DNA of 64,000 nucleotides from contig NC_031776.1 of assembly GCF_001522545.3 (NCBI RefSeq), positions 34,568,274-34,632,273 of the forward strand, in the 5' to 3' direction. The notes under the pieces are model-generated. The model ran no database searches. It had not been told where the DNA came from and was given only the letters and a program-made list of their open reading frames with translations. This DNA comes from Parus major (taxonomy: Eukaryota; Chordata; Aves; Passeriformes; Paridae). Shown piece after piece: positions 46,871 to 58,023 of this stretch. Position 1 is the stretch's first letter. Each line of letters begins with the position of its first letter. A program made the translations under genes and the position numbers.

Positions 46871-46919
46871 GTGGACTGGGCTTGGAATAACCTTGTGTAG
46901 TGGAAGGTTTATGTGGTCT
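46871..46919 (+). repeat. Small CR1 LINE internal-tail fragment
   Basis: 'GTGGACTGGGCTTGGAATAA' followed by 'CCTTGTGTAGTGGAAGGTTT' is a diverged form of the CR1 'GGATGGGGCTTGGAGCAACC' / 'TGGTCTAGTGGAAGGTGTCC' block. It has no 3' terminus and sits immediately before an oppositely oriented CR1 copy. Shortness limits certainty. Confidence 0.6.
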
Positions 46920-46926
46920 AGGGGTA

Positions 46927-47050
46927 GGAATCATAGAATGATTTGGGTTGGAAGGGACCTTAAACCCCATCCCACCCCTGCCATGGGCAGGGACACCTTC
47001 CACTCTTCCAGGTTGCACCAAACCCCATCCAACCTGGACACTTCCAGGTG
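46927..47050 (-). repeat. CR1 LINE 3'-end fragment
   Basis: The + strand begins 'GGAATCATAGAATGATTTGG' and continues 'GTTGGAAGGGACCTTAAACC', 'TGCCATGGGCAGGGACACCT', 'CACCAAACCCCATCCAACCT' and 'GGACACTTCCAGGTG'. Compact and clear, with an intact 3' end on the left. Confidence 0.92.
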
Positions 47051-48625
47051 TTCACTTAAATTAATGTTTTATAACTGTAACAGCCCCTGTGCTCATTCAG
47101 AGACTTTTCTTATTTATCCAGTTGGACATCCTAAATTACTTTTATCGTAATGCTGGAGAAATAATTGTCTCACCTCTCTTAGGACATGCTGGAGGGTTTA
47201 TTCTCCCCTTGCTATCTGAGCAGTTATAGTCATAAATCCTTGAGCATTGAGAACAGAATAGACTTTATATGCCTAGAAATTTCTTATGATTTCTAAGCTA
47301 TTATGCCCAAATCCTAATTAACCATTATTAAAAATAATGTGTCCTTTTTAGAACGTGAGATATAGCAGCACGATAAGACACGACGTGAAAATCCCAAATA
47401 TCACAGTGTAATTTTGCTGCTTTGCTTTTCTTCTTTTATTAGAGATTTCCAGCATACTGCTGCATTTCCATTCCAAGTGGCAAGATTCAATAGTATATAT
47501 TTTGCAAACTGCCAAAACAGAGCCATTGGATTTAGTTTTCTAATAATCAAACAACCGTATAACGTGCCTGTACATGTCAGGGACAGAAGAAAGCAAATTT
47601 ATACACAACACCGTGTATTTTGTGGATAGCGATAACCCACCCAAATCTAATTTAATCAAATATTTAAAGAGGTAATAATTAATTTTTAAAGAATTGAAGT
47701 GAACCGTAACTAGGAAGAAATGTTATTGTTTATTTTTAATGCCAGAACAGTATTCCTGATGCATTTTTAATATTTCATTAAGGCAGTAACTTTCATACTG
47801 TATTTTTTCCAGTTTTTGTTATCTCAGTGATACTTTTTTCCTTGAACAAAGGTGAAATATTGCAGGCAAGCTTAAGTCTTGAACTGATGCAGTCTTTGAG
47901 GATCTTTTGTCATAACTAATTAAACACAACCAGAAGTATTTTTAAACAAGCTAAGACACAACACCTGGTTGAGAGCCAGGAGTGAGCTTCTTTTTTCAGC
48001 TTGTGACAGTGTCCTTCCCATCAGATATAGCTTTCTATCCTCTCTTTTGAGCTATTATTCATAATCCTTACTTTTTAGGAGAGGTATTTGCAAGCAGGAT
48101 TCTAAACCCCACCACTCTCTGTGCCCTCCCGAGCTCCAAACTGCTCTGTCTTGGTCTTTTGTTTCTTTTGATGAGGTGTCTCTCACATTTCGAGCCTTTT
48201 ATACTCAAAACTGTGGAAGGCTGTTTATTGCACTCTGGCTCCAGCCCTAGTTAAAGGTGTGAACTACCAAAGTGGAAGGGAGCACATGCACATTAACACT
48301 GCTGTGGGAAACATCGCCTGACAGATGGATGCATGTTAAATGGATGTTGGAAGGAAGGTGTTTGCAATAAAAATCTTGAGTATGGCATCAGAGGAAGACC
48401 ACACACAATTTTCCAGCTTTATGTCTGCAGTATATAGGGGTCAAGCTTGTTAAAGTCCTTGTGCTTTTTTACTGTCACAGACTTTGCTCTGCTGCTCTCA
48501 ACAGCACTGACAAGAAGGTGAAGTATCAGGGTTCGAATGCCACATATGAGTAGTTCTATTTGAATCCATACGTACACAAAGACACATTTCTATTTGATAT
48601 TTTTACAGCAATATCTCCCAAGAAG
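47051..48625. other. Unique interval including a candidate conserved block
   Basis: No gene recognised. The part at about 47230-47850 is AT-rich and repeat-free, yet keeps scattered CpGs (for example ACACGACGTGA at 47378, ACCGTATAACGTGCC near 47554, and GATAGCGATAAC near 47626) and many TAATT/ATTA words, a texture suggestive of conserved regulatory DNA. The rest is ordinary unique sequence. Confidence 0.33.
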
Positions 48626-48995
48626 GGCAGTGGAGCTGGGGAAGCCTCTGGAGCACCAGAAGTGACTGGAGGTGGGGCTCAGCATGAAGAAAAAGAGGAT
48701 CAGAGGGGACCTCTCCACAACTCCCTGACAGGAGGGTGCAGCCAGGTGAGGCTTTGTCCCTCCTCCTCAAGTATCAAGTAATAGGAGGAGAGGAACGACC
48801 TCAAGGTTTAGATTGGGTATCAGGGAAAGTTTCTTCACTGAAAGGGCTCTCCAGCCCTGGCACAGCTGCCCAGGGTGGTGGTGGAGTCCCCATCCCCAGA
48901 GGAGTTTAAAATATATGTGAATGTGACAGCGAGGGACATGGTCTAATGGTGGGCCTGATAACCTTAATTATCTTTTTGACCTGAGTGATTCAATG
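48626..48995 (+). repeat. Longest CR1 LINE fragment in the window
   Basis: About 370 bases carry the CR1 tail from 'GTGGAGCTGGGGAAGCCTCT' and 'GGAGGTGGGGCTCAGCATGA' through 'CAACTCCCTGACAGGAGGGT', 'GGTTTAGATTGGGTATCAGG', 'GGTGGTGGAGTCCCCATCCC' and 'GCGAGGGACATGGTCTAATG' to a degraded end GAGTGATTCAATGA. The nearby small frame at 48560-48781 is repeat-derived. Confidence 0.93.
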
Positions 48996-51900
48996 AAACA
49001 TTAATAATTTTGCTTTTATTTTAAATACACAGCCTTTTCCTGGAGTCTAGTCAGGAGCCAGAGGATCTGAGAAGTTGTGGTAAAAAATTGTCAGTTCATT
49101 CAGTGAAAACGTGACAAAATGGTCTAAGGATAAGCTGAGTTTCTCCAGTTTCAGTTACCAGTTCTTGGTTTGTGGAGGATGAAGGAGATGTTCTTAACAT
49201 TGCCCAAATGCAGAACTGGGAATTTGACGTGCAGATCTTCCCTTGTTTGTGAAAATATGTGTCTGAACAACCCTGAGAGCTGAAGTGTTGAAATCCTGGC
49301 TGAGAATATATATCCAGGATTAGGAACAGAGAACTTCAGTGGGAAAAGTCATCTGGGATTTCTTAGACATTCCTCTGGTTGGAAACTTGGCCATAAAAGT
49401 TCTTCCTTTTTTGTCCCCAAGGTATTGTTGTCAGACACTTGGTACCTGAAGATTTTCCTTTCCCATTATTGAAGTTTTCCTAACCCAATGTGCAAAGACC
49501 TTGACTGGGAGCATGGTAGGGAAGAGGAGCTTTAGGCAAGAAGATGTTTCCTTATCTGAGATGAAGCTGATGGATCCCTTAGCTGTTCCCCGTACAGAAA
49601 ATAAGACTTTCCAAGCAGAGAATTGTATTGTCTATATTTTTGCTCTTTTCCCAAAATATTTTTGGCTAAACCATCTCCTTCCTACACAAGGAAATTTTTC
49701 ACCCTCTACCTTAGATGAACTGGTTGTTTTTCTTTACGTATGGAGCTCTTTTTTAAACTGAGTTCATAACTCCTGTTTCTATTTGCTTTGCATTTTCAAA
49801 TATCTTATCCAGGAATTCTTTCACCTGAGATTACCAGGGGAAAAAAAAACAACCCAAACACATGAATAACAGCTATGTACAGTTTACAACTTGTAGATTT
49901 GAATTTGTTTACATAAATTTGCAAATCTGAAACGATCTGTGAGAAGAATGCGGGCAGGGGACACAACACGAGTCTCAGTTTATTTGTGTGCTCTAAATTT
50001 GCTTGGCTTTATGGAGACCTGCTTATCCTTGTGCTGTGACAATGGATGGTTTATAGGGTCTTAAAACATTGATGGAAAAGAGGGAAAATTCTTCCTTCAA
50101 AACTTTTGAGTTGGAGAGGAGCATTTGAAGCCACACTGCTGAAATATGAACATTCACACCCACGGTACCAATGGTACAAAAATCCTGTTTTCTCCCTCAG
50201 GCCCAGCTCCAGCAAGCACTTACACACATGCTTAACTTTATGCACATGAGAAATCCCATCAGTTTAATGGGATTATTCCCTTATGTGTAGTTACACACAC
50301 GTAAGTGTTTGCAGGATTGGGGTCTATTTCTCTCGCAGTGATTTGAAACCTACGGTAGAAAATGCTGTGTGCAAAGTTGGCGTTGCCTAATGGCCAAACA
50401 TTAAAACTGAATTTTTCTGCTGAAATGCATGGGGCTGTGCCAGCTTGTCCTGTCCTTTTCTGTGTACAGTTTGAACTCTCTAAATGCAACACTTTTGTGA
50501 CTATCACAGCATAAAAGGGGATTGGAAAGATAACTAAGAGCAAAAAAATATCAAGAGTGGAAATTCTCCATGCCTAGAGGTTGCTCTATTCCAAATCTTG
50601 ATTTAAAATTTTAATTTCATCTAGAAAATGAAATTAAAATTAAAATTAAAATTTTAATTTCGTTCAGATGTGTACAAAATATCCTCCTCTAGAATGAAAT
50701 AACCAGTAATTATTTCTGCTCTGAAGAAAAGGTCTACCTTTGAAGTTTAATTTTGGAAATCTACATGCACCCAAATTCATAGGAGAAAAGTATTTCCAGG
50801 GAAAAAATGTGTATAAATCTGGATGCTCACACATGCAGGTAAACTTGCATGTACAGGATGAGCATTACAAAAAAAAAAATAAAAAAATCCACCAACCAAC
50901 TCTCTAAAAAATAACTGAACTTACCCTTCCCTCTGACTTAGGGAGTTTACTTTTAATTTGAAATTCTGCAGCCAAGATATTATTTAAAAATTTAAGGCAA
51001 GTAACCATCTGCCATAAATGATAGAAATGGAATATAAATAAAATAGCGCTTGTAGTATTCCGATGGAAATCACACACCAATCGCTTCCACAGCCGAGGCA
51101 GCAGCAATACTTTCAGATGTCAGGAACAAAGGCAGAGAAAGGAGTTGCTTTGGCCAGGACATGTTTTGCTGTACATGGTGTAACTTGGCTGTCCTGAAAG
51201 ACAACGTTATTAAGCAATTTAGGCTGGAGCATCATTATGCCCCATGAAGAATTTAAGGAAGATCTTGACTTGAGCGTGCTGCAAGAGGAGTCCTGCTGTG
51301 CCATTTGGTATAAAAGGATAATCAGTCTTATGCCACTGGCACACTGGAACACCTAATGGGATATGCCAGGCATCGATGTTCAAGGTTTTATATAAGGTAA
51401 CAGCTGCCTTGGTCAGGCAGTTAATTAAATGTGTTAATTTTCCATACAAGCAGCAGTAGTGACAACAGATCCAAGTGGGATTTTATGACATTTCGGGGTT
51501 CCCTTATGTGATCACAGCGATGGATCGCACCCACATCATCTTTCACATCCCTGCCTTCCCCCCTTGGACATGGGAAATTTGGAAATTCACTCTCTGACTC
51601 CATGAATATTAGAGCAATGGTAATGTTCTGGTACCACTTACTGCATATTGCCAGTTGTCCCAACTCCAGTCTTGAAAAGCTGTTTGGGCTTATTCCCACA
51701 CTGATATTGGTTTAGTCAGAGATGCAGCAATTCATTTACAAGGCAAAAGTGCTTTTTATTTTCTCCCTCTATCTTACATTCCTTATTAGAAATGTTTAAT
51801 GAGCAGATATGTAGCCTGGAAATAAAGCAGTGTGATATTTTTTAATAGATAGTGTGTTCTTCAGATGTAGAATTACAGAAAATTATCTTCTTGTTCTTGA

Positions 51901-52250
51901 TAGTTTGGCTTGTACAACATTGCAGGATGACAAATTCAACCTTTTCTGTACATTATTACTTTCATAACATGATAATAACTCAAATGCATCAAGAAAGAGA
52001 AGGTAAATGGGGACAATTCGTGAAAAGGACTAGGAGAACATATTTAGAAGTAATGGTCTGACAAATATGCAGACTGAATAATATAAATGAACTGAACAAG
52101 TTTCCTCCCCACCAACTGGATAATACAGTGTGAAGGAAAGTGGAAGAAATGCAAAATGCCAAGTTAGGCATGTGAGGACTGACCAAAAATGAGTCACACT
52201 CCCACGCTTTTGGCTCACAATTTGAAATATTTGTTTTTAGTTGATTGGGT
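48996..52250. other. Unique noncoding interval
   Basis: No gene recognised. It contains an AAAATT-type hairpin at 50607-50660 (listed separately) and an A-rich tract near 50870-50888. The frames at 49501-49761, 51113-51699 and elsewhere are short and have no recognised domain. CR1-free. Confidence 0.45.
50607..50660. repeat. AT-rich hairpin and (AAAATT)n tract
   Basis: Left arm AATTTTAATTTCAT (50607-50620), 7-base loop CTAGAAA, right arm ATGAAATTAAAATT (50628-50641): a perfect 14-bp inverted repeat. The right arm continues into three AAAATT units and then ATTTTAATTTCG, so the second half can also fold on itself. Probably simple-sequence dynamics. Confidence 0.85.
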
Positions 52251-52289
52251 AGCCACTAAAAGTATATGGTGAGCTTTGTTTGAATTTGA

Positions 52290-52460
52290 TCTGTCACTTT
52301 TTTTTGATGGGTGACAATGATTTTATGACATATGTCACATTGTGTCACATCACTCACAACACATCAAGTCACGCTCTATCCCATCATTTCTGAAGGCAAT
52401 AATGCCACTCAACACGACGTGACGTGACGAGATGTAACGCAACTCAGCGGCTGAAAAAAC
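52290..52460. promoter_or_regulatory. Cluster of GTCAC/TGACG-type words
   Basis: Within 170 bases the words GTGAC/GTCAC or TGAC(A/G) recur many times. They include a perfect 12-bp palindrome TGACATATGTCA (52326-52337), two TGTCACAT units 10 bases apart, and a short GACGT tandem in CGACGTGACGTGACGAG (52415-52431) holding the CRE-like TGACGTGA. CpGs are unusually dense in the last 60 bases. A regulatory role is inference. Confidence 0.3.
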
Positions 52461-53330
52461 AACGGGAAACTTTGGTAGGTGTGACATGGGCCCCCGAAAT
52501 TACCTTGGAATGAGCCTTGGGAAGATCCCAGGAGTTAAGTTTGCAAAATGGGGCAGCTGGGTGACTTCTGCCTTCGTGAAGGTGGGCTCTGAGTTACTCG
52601 GTGTAGAGAGGCAGTGAGTAGTTACTCTGTTCATGGTGGGAGTCTGTTGTTGGGCTTGGTGATAAAAGTGAGTTCTTCAAGAAAAAAAACTTGCTGGAAA
52701 GACGAGCCTTATGCCTGAAATGTGACAAGACTGGAACTGTCTCTGACCTGAAAGACTGCATGTCTTTAAGTGTTTTAGAGCTTTTAAAATATCTGAAACC
52801 TCAGGGGATGTCCTAAGCATAAACATTACTTTAAGCCAGGATTTAGCTGGATGTGGTCTTCTAATATATTTCAAACAAAGATGGCTGCAATCTTTATGAG
52901 TTCTGCCCTGTTTTTCCAACAATTATCTCCTTTCCTGTGTTATCTCCTTTCCAGTGTTTGTGTTGTATATGGTGTCTTATCTGTTCTTATTGGCTGCAGC
53001 AAACTATATCCATGTGCACACAAAAGGGACCTTCAGCTACATCAACAGCAGGATATTTCCTGCTTAAACACACCACTTAAGCACAAATTGTGAAATTCCC
53101 TCAATTTTTGAAGATTTCACTGGAAGGGCCTGAATTCCTTAGCTGACAGGATTGCACCAGAGAGGTTTTTCAGGTAGGTGAAACTTCTTTCATTGTGTGC
53201 ATAACCAAAGATCAGGTTCTTGCTAATCCAAAGCTCAACATGGCTCATCAGCCCCATTAATCATCAGGTTTCTTGCACTGTTTGGTCAGTGGAGCCTCTG
53301 AACACAGTTTATCTGCATATTGCAAAATCA
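52461..53330. other. Unique noncoding interval
   Basis: No gene, RNA gene or repeat recognised. Short frames at 52677-53093 have no known domain. Confidence 0.45.
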
Positions 53331-53443
53331 GGGATGGAAGCCCCATCCATGGAAGTGTCCAAGGCCATGTTGGATGGGGCTTGGAGCAGCCTGGGATAGT
53401 AGAAGGTGTCCCAGCCCATGGAAGGGGGTTGGAATGAAATAGT
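53331..53443 (+). repeat. CR1 LINE tail fragment lacking the 3' terminus
   Basis: It reads 'CCCCATCCATGGAAGTGTCC', 'AAGGCCATGTTGGATGGGGC', 'TTGGAGCAGCCTGGGATAGT' and 'AGAAGGTGTCCCAGCCCATG', ending in a diverged 'GGGTTGGAATGAAATAGTCT'. The final AACCCAAACCATTCTATGATTCT block is absent. Confidence 0.88.
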
Positions 53444-55965
53444 CTCACTCCTAGGCTGGTGAGTACTGACATGATGTCCAGAAGACTCCTCGTGGCTCTG
53501 AAGTCAAACAGAATGATGGACTTTGCTTTCCGAACTTTTGCACCACCCTCTTTTCTTGATTTCATGTTAATGAGCTTCTTGTATATCCTTTACTGTTCTT
53601 CAGGTCTGATTTTCCCCTTTAATTATCTTGGAAGTCATCCTTGATATCTGGAGTTTTCATTATGCTCCAGGGCAGACGAGAACTGAGCTGAGTAACACCC
53701 ACCCCCCCTTTCCTTGGTGACATTTTCCCATCAGAAAAAAAACCACAACCCTGCAGTTCTCTATCTTCAAAATGCTGCTAAGTAATTTACAGACTGAATA
53801 ACTTGAGATTCTTCCACCTTTCCTGCACACACCGACGAGGAACTCGTGTAAATTCTCACTTTATTACCACACCTGTTAGAAATCACTGCTGCAACTTAGG
53901 TGTGAAAAAATGTGGCTGTCCTATACCTAGTCAGGAATCCATCCCAGGCTCGGTGTAAGTGCATCACCACTGCTATAAAACAGACACAACTACTTTGGTG
54001 ACATTCACTGTTACTGTACGTTGACAAGTTCCCATTTAATTTACTACATATGGTTCCACGTCTCCATAGCTACTCTCGTGAATTCATTATTCATTAAATA
54101 AGTGATGAATTTACTTAAATATTGCGGCCACATGGCCGACACAAATGCATTCTAATATTATTAACACGTTGCCAACTTGCAACTCTTCGAAGTCTGAGTA
54201 AATGTTTTGACAAGAAGAGGCAGCAAGAACAAATAAGTAGTAGCAGCCTAGATGAAGTTCAGCCATAGTTCTAACAGCTTTAAAGTCTTAACAGTGTTTT
54301 CACTGGGGCAGTACCAGATAAATTGCTCTTATGTGTGCATACAAGAGACTAAAATTCCTTTGAAAGTTTATAATTTCTCATGGGAAAACACAACATAAAA
54401 GTTACTTTTACTCATAGAAAAACAACACCATATTTTCCTGTCAACCTTTGCTGTTGGGAATTTCAAACTTTTTGCATTTTTTCCCTGTGATTCTTTGTCG
54501 ACCCAAGGGACAGGCATTTACAACATAATTTACTTTCAGCGTGTCTCTGTAAATCATTGTAATACTATCTATGGCTAGTGGGGGAAAAAAAAAAAAGCAG
54601 CACTCTCCATTTGGACTGACAAACCACTTTTCCAAAACTTCAGCAGCAAAGCAAAATCCCCCATTTCAGCAGGGCAGCACTGACACGTGAGGTACACAAA
54701 AAAAATGTGTTTTATGAGGGCTTTCATACGAATTTTTGTATTTAGAGGTTGTAATATTTATTGGGAAATATCTATTGAACTGCGTTTGCTTGCAGCAAAA
54801 TATTCAGAATGTGTGGATTATAAAACATGTCTTGGTGGGAGAATTCTGGTGCAAAAAGAAAGCTGCTGATTTTTCTGTTTTGTAAATGTCAGTGTATTTT
54901 TTCCTACTGATCTTAAGGCCTGTTGTTGCCACTGTTGTTGTACAGGCTTAACAGTGTTGTCAGAGGTGAGGTGCTTTAAGCACAGGCTGCCATAAAAAAG
55001 CTGGAAACCTGTAGAGCCTTTCAGCCTCACTTTTTGAGACTGCTGCTAATATCAAGGCTCATTCAGTTTTACATTAGAACTTGATGACTTGCACATTGGT
55101 TGAACCTTCACCTTTTACAACCTTAATGGGGATTTATTAGCTATTTCACAGTGTGTAAATTTGAATCTAGGTCAGATGAGGAAGAAAAATAGGGCAAATC
55201 TGGGCCTTAAGTATAACCTGCATATAATATATCAGGATAAAAAAAAAGGTGCAAAATTAAACAGATGATTAAAAGTGTCTAGAGCAGGCAGAATTTGAAA
55301 AAAGAGCTTGATAAATTAGGGGTGTATGTAGGATTTCTTTTTTTTTTTCCCGAGTTCAAACTCAGGTGACTGGTGAAAGTCTGGTTTCCACACAAATTCA
55401 GCAGATTAAGGAGTTAAAATAGCTTGTTAACCTGTTTCTGCTAACTGCTCGCAAGAGGAAATGTAACACAGGTGTGTTTGATATTCACAAGATTAAAGCT
55501 TTTGTCTACCATCAAATGTTCACCACATTAAAGTCGTTTTAATGAGGCATTGGGAGATAATGAATGTAGGGCTCTAATTCAGCGCAGCAGAGACAGCCTG
55601 CCCCTGCTCTGACCCCGCTGCAGCCAGGTATCCAAACCAACAGATTGGTCTCACTCTTACACCAAAAGATGTGTGCAGAATGGAGCAGCCACTACCTGCT
55701 GCTGTCCTGCCCTGCTGAAAATGCACCTGGTTCAGGTGCCTCGAATTATCTAGAGCCTGACATCAGGTGTTCCCCGTGTGGTGGCACTCATCCCTCACCA
55801 ACTCCTTCAGGAAGGTTATCTGGAGGGAAAAATACACAGCTGGGTTTTAATAGTGTGTGTGCATGATGTAGGCAAAAAATGGGTACAAGTTAATACTGTT
55901 CATGTTATTAATGTTATCATTTGTTCTGGTACTTAGTGATGTTCAGAAAGTCAGTAGCTGGAGTG
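53444..55965. other. Unique interval with a candidate conserved block near 54.0-54.26 kb
   Basis: No gene recognised. At about 53990-54260 AT-rich repeat-free DNA keeps CpGs and carries the near-palindrome CGGCCACATGGCCG (54125-54138) with ATTCATTATTCATTAAATA and TTAACACGTTG words nearby. A-rich and T-rich runs lie near 54581-54595 and 55338-55349. Short frames elsewhere lack known domains. Confidence 0.35.
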
Positions 55966-56030
55966 AATAAAGGTTGGAAAGGTCTCTGTGGTTCATCCAG
56001 CCCTGTACTCCCTGCTCCGTGGATCCAACC
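55966..56030 (-). repeat. Possible degraded CR1 LINE terminus
   Basis: The + strand 'AATAAAGGTTGGAAAGGTCT' followed by 'CTGTGGTTCATCCAGCCCTG' resembles the reverse complement of a CR1 end (GGTTGGAAAGGACCTCTAAGATCATCCAG-like), but only about 65 bases align by eye. Confidence 0.42.
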
Positions 56031-57970
56031 CTCCTGCTAAGCTAAGGTACGCTGCCTGTTTGCTTATTCTTAATAGAATAAGCTCCAAATAAAAATAAAA
56101 TTAAGATCCTGAAAGGTTCTCCAAACCAGATTTATTTTGGCATGCATATGCAGGAAACTATGTACTGTAGCAAGTTTTAAATACTGTATTTGGACACTAA
56201 TTCTCAACTGCCGTCATCAGTTTGCTGACAGCCATCTGCTTGGACCCTGCTCCTTCCTCCCGTTCAGCACCGTTAAAGTAAAATATTGACAGAAACAACT
56301 TCTGCAGCAAAAGTGGAAAAGTTAATAACATAACTGAAGTCACACAGGATTTTTCTCTAATGTTCTGGAGCTCTCCTACAAATTCGTTTTACTCATGCCT
56401 TAATTTAGAAGTGTCCCACCCCGGCTTAAAAATAGGCGTTTGTGTAGCCAGCTATCTATAGATGGCACAGGTTCCTGAGGAGAGATGTATCGCTGCAAGT
56501 GCCTCCTGTACAGTTCATGTGACTTCTTGTAATGAGTAATGCACATGCTCCTGGAGGAGCTGACACACCGGGCGGGATGTTGTCAGTCAGAGCTGGGAAA
56601 AGAAGTCATCACAGTAAGGTTGTCACCGTGGCTGCCAAAATCTGCTGCAACACGAGCAGCAGATTGGTAGAATTCAGATCTACCTGCAGAAACATTTTGA
56701 GCAGAGATGTAGGGAGCCTATGCAATCCTTTACATTGCTGTACAGTGCTGGCTTTGAGCTCCAGGGGGTACCTGGACATTTCCAGAATGATTCTCAGCCT
56801 CCCTGGGCTGAGATGTTTTTTTGTTCTGTACATGCCTTGTGATGATCCCCACATTAATGAGTCTGAGATGCTCCAGTTCAGCACAGAGCAAGCTCTACCT
56901 TCAGCTCTTTGTGTGAAATGTCATTAAAGCTCTTGCACAGGTCATAGGGCAATGCACAATAAAAGACTTTGCCACTAATTATTTCAAAAAGGAAAGTGGA
57001 CGTGAGTTCATGTACACACACACATACACACACACAGATATACATTCACATAAATAATTTATTTGTCATACCTATTTATAATACATGAATCTTTTATGTT
57101 TTATGATGATACCATTGCAGTTTTCAGATTTACATCTCTTATTAAATTCCCCACACAACAAAACACGGTACTATGGAAATATATAGCCCTACAAACTGAT
57201 TCAAGGTTTCTAACCCAAGTGGTCTCACTGTCTGCAATATTCCTTTCTAAATTGCGCCATTACATCCCACAAATCGACTTGCAATGAAAGGTAGTTTCTC
57301 TTTATTCTCTTACAGCTTTGTGGGAGAAAGGAAGGCAGAATCTCACCCCTACAGAACAGCAGAACAGTTTCCAGGCTGAACTCTCTAACATACACAATCT
57401 CCTCTGTGCTTCTGCAGACACAGACCCACCAGCCCTGTGAGAAGATGAGTGTGTTTACCATGTTGAAGAAATCAGCAGTAGATTTAGTGGAGTGCCTTTG
57501 GGCAGGTGAGAAAAATTCTGAAAAATCCAGTTTCCAAGCAGGAAATTTGACGAGTGATGCAGAGATCGTGGCAGAAGCTGAAAACGGTGTGCATGCAAGG
57601 ACAATGCCTCAGCATCACACTTAACACAAGAAAACAGGAACAATACATATTTTTAAGAGATGCTTTATATATTTGACCTCGTTTTTGTTGTTGTTTGGTT
57701 TTTTTTTCCCTGTTGAGGAAAAATGAATCAATCTGTTCACCACCCTGAGAGAGAGCACTGACTCCCACTCCTTGCCTGGTGCACAGCCCTCAGGTCAGTG
57801 TGTGGGTGAGGAAGGTGAGCCCTGAGCACTCTGCATGCTGGGCAGAGTGGTGAGAGGTTTCTTCTCTCCTGTTCACCTCTGTCATCCTTGTTCTCACTTT
57901 GGGATCACCTCCTCAAAATTTGTTTGAAAGTCCTTCACCACAGTGCTCCAGGTGGTCAGCAACTCCAAAT
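56031..57970. other. Unique noncoding interval with a CA microsatellite
   Basis: No gene recognised. An interrupted (CA)n lies at about 57013-57038. A 131-aa frame at 56532-56927 opposes a 91-aa frame on the other strand; neither has a known domain. The part around 56.1-56.5 kb is AT-rich unique DNA. Confidence 0.45.
57013..57038 (+). repeat. Interrupted (CA)n microsatellite
   Basis: Two CA runs of about five to six units each are separated by a TA interruption, followed by AGATATACATTCACATAA. A short, probably modestly polymorphic dinucleotide repeat. Confidence 0.85.
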
Positions 57971-58023
57971 CCCTTTATAGACCTTTATAGTCCTTTATAG
58001 ACCTTTATAGTCCTTTATAGACC
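57971..58023 (+). repeat. 10-bp tandem array with 20-bp higher-order pattern
   Basis: Five consecutive 10-base units of the form NCCTTTATAG plus a partial sixth. The first base reads C, A, T, A, T and then A, so the array alternates A and T and is better described as a 20-base repeat (TCCTTTATAGACCTTTATAG) of about 2.5 copies. Units are otherwise identical, which implies recent expansion. Confidence 0.93.
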
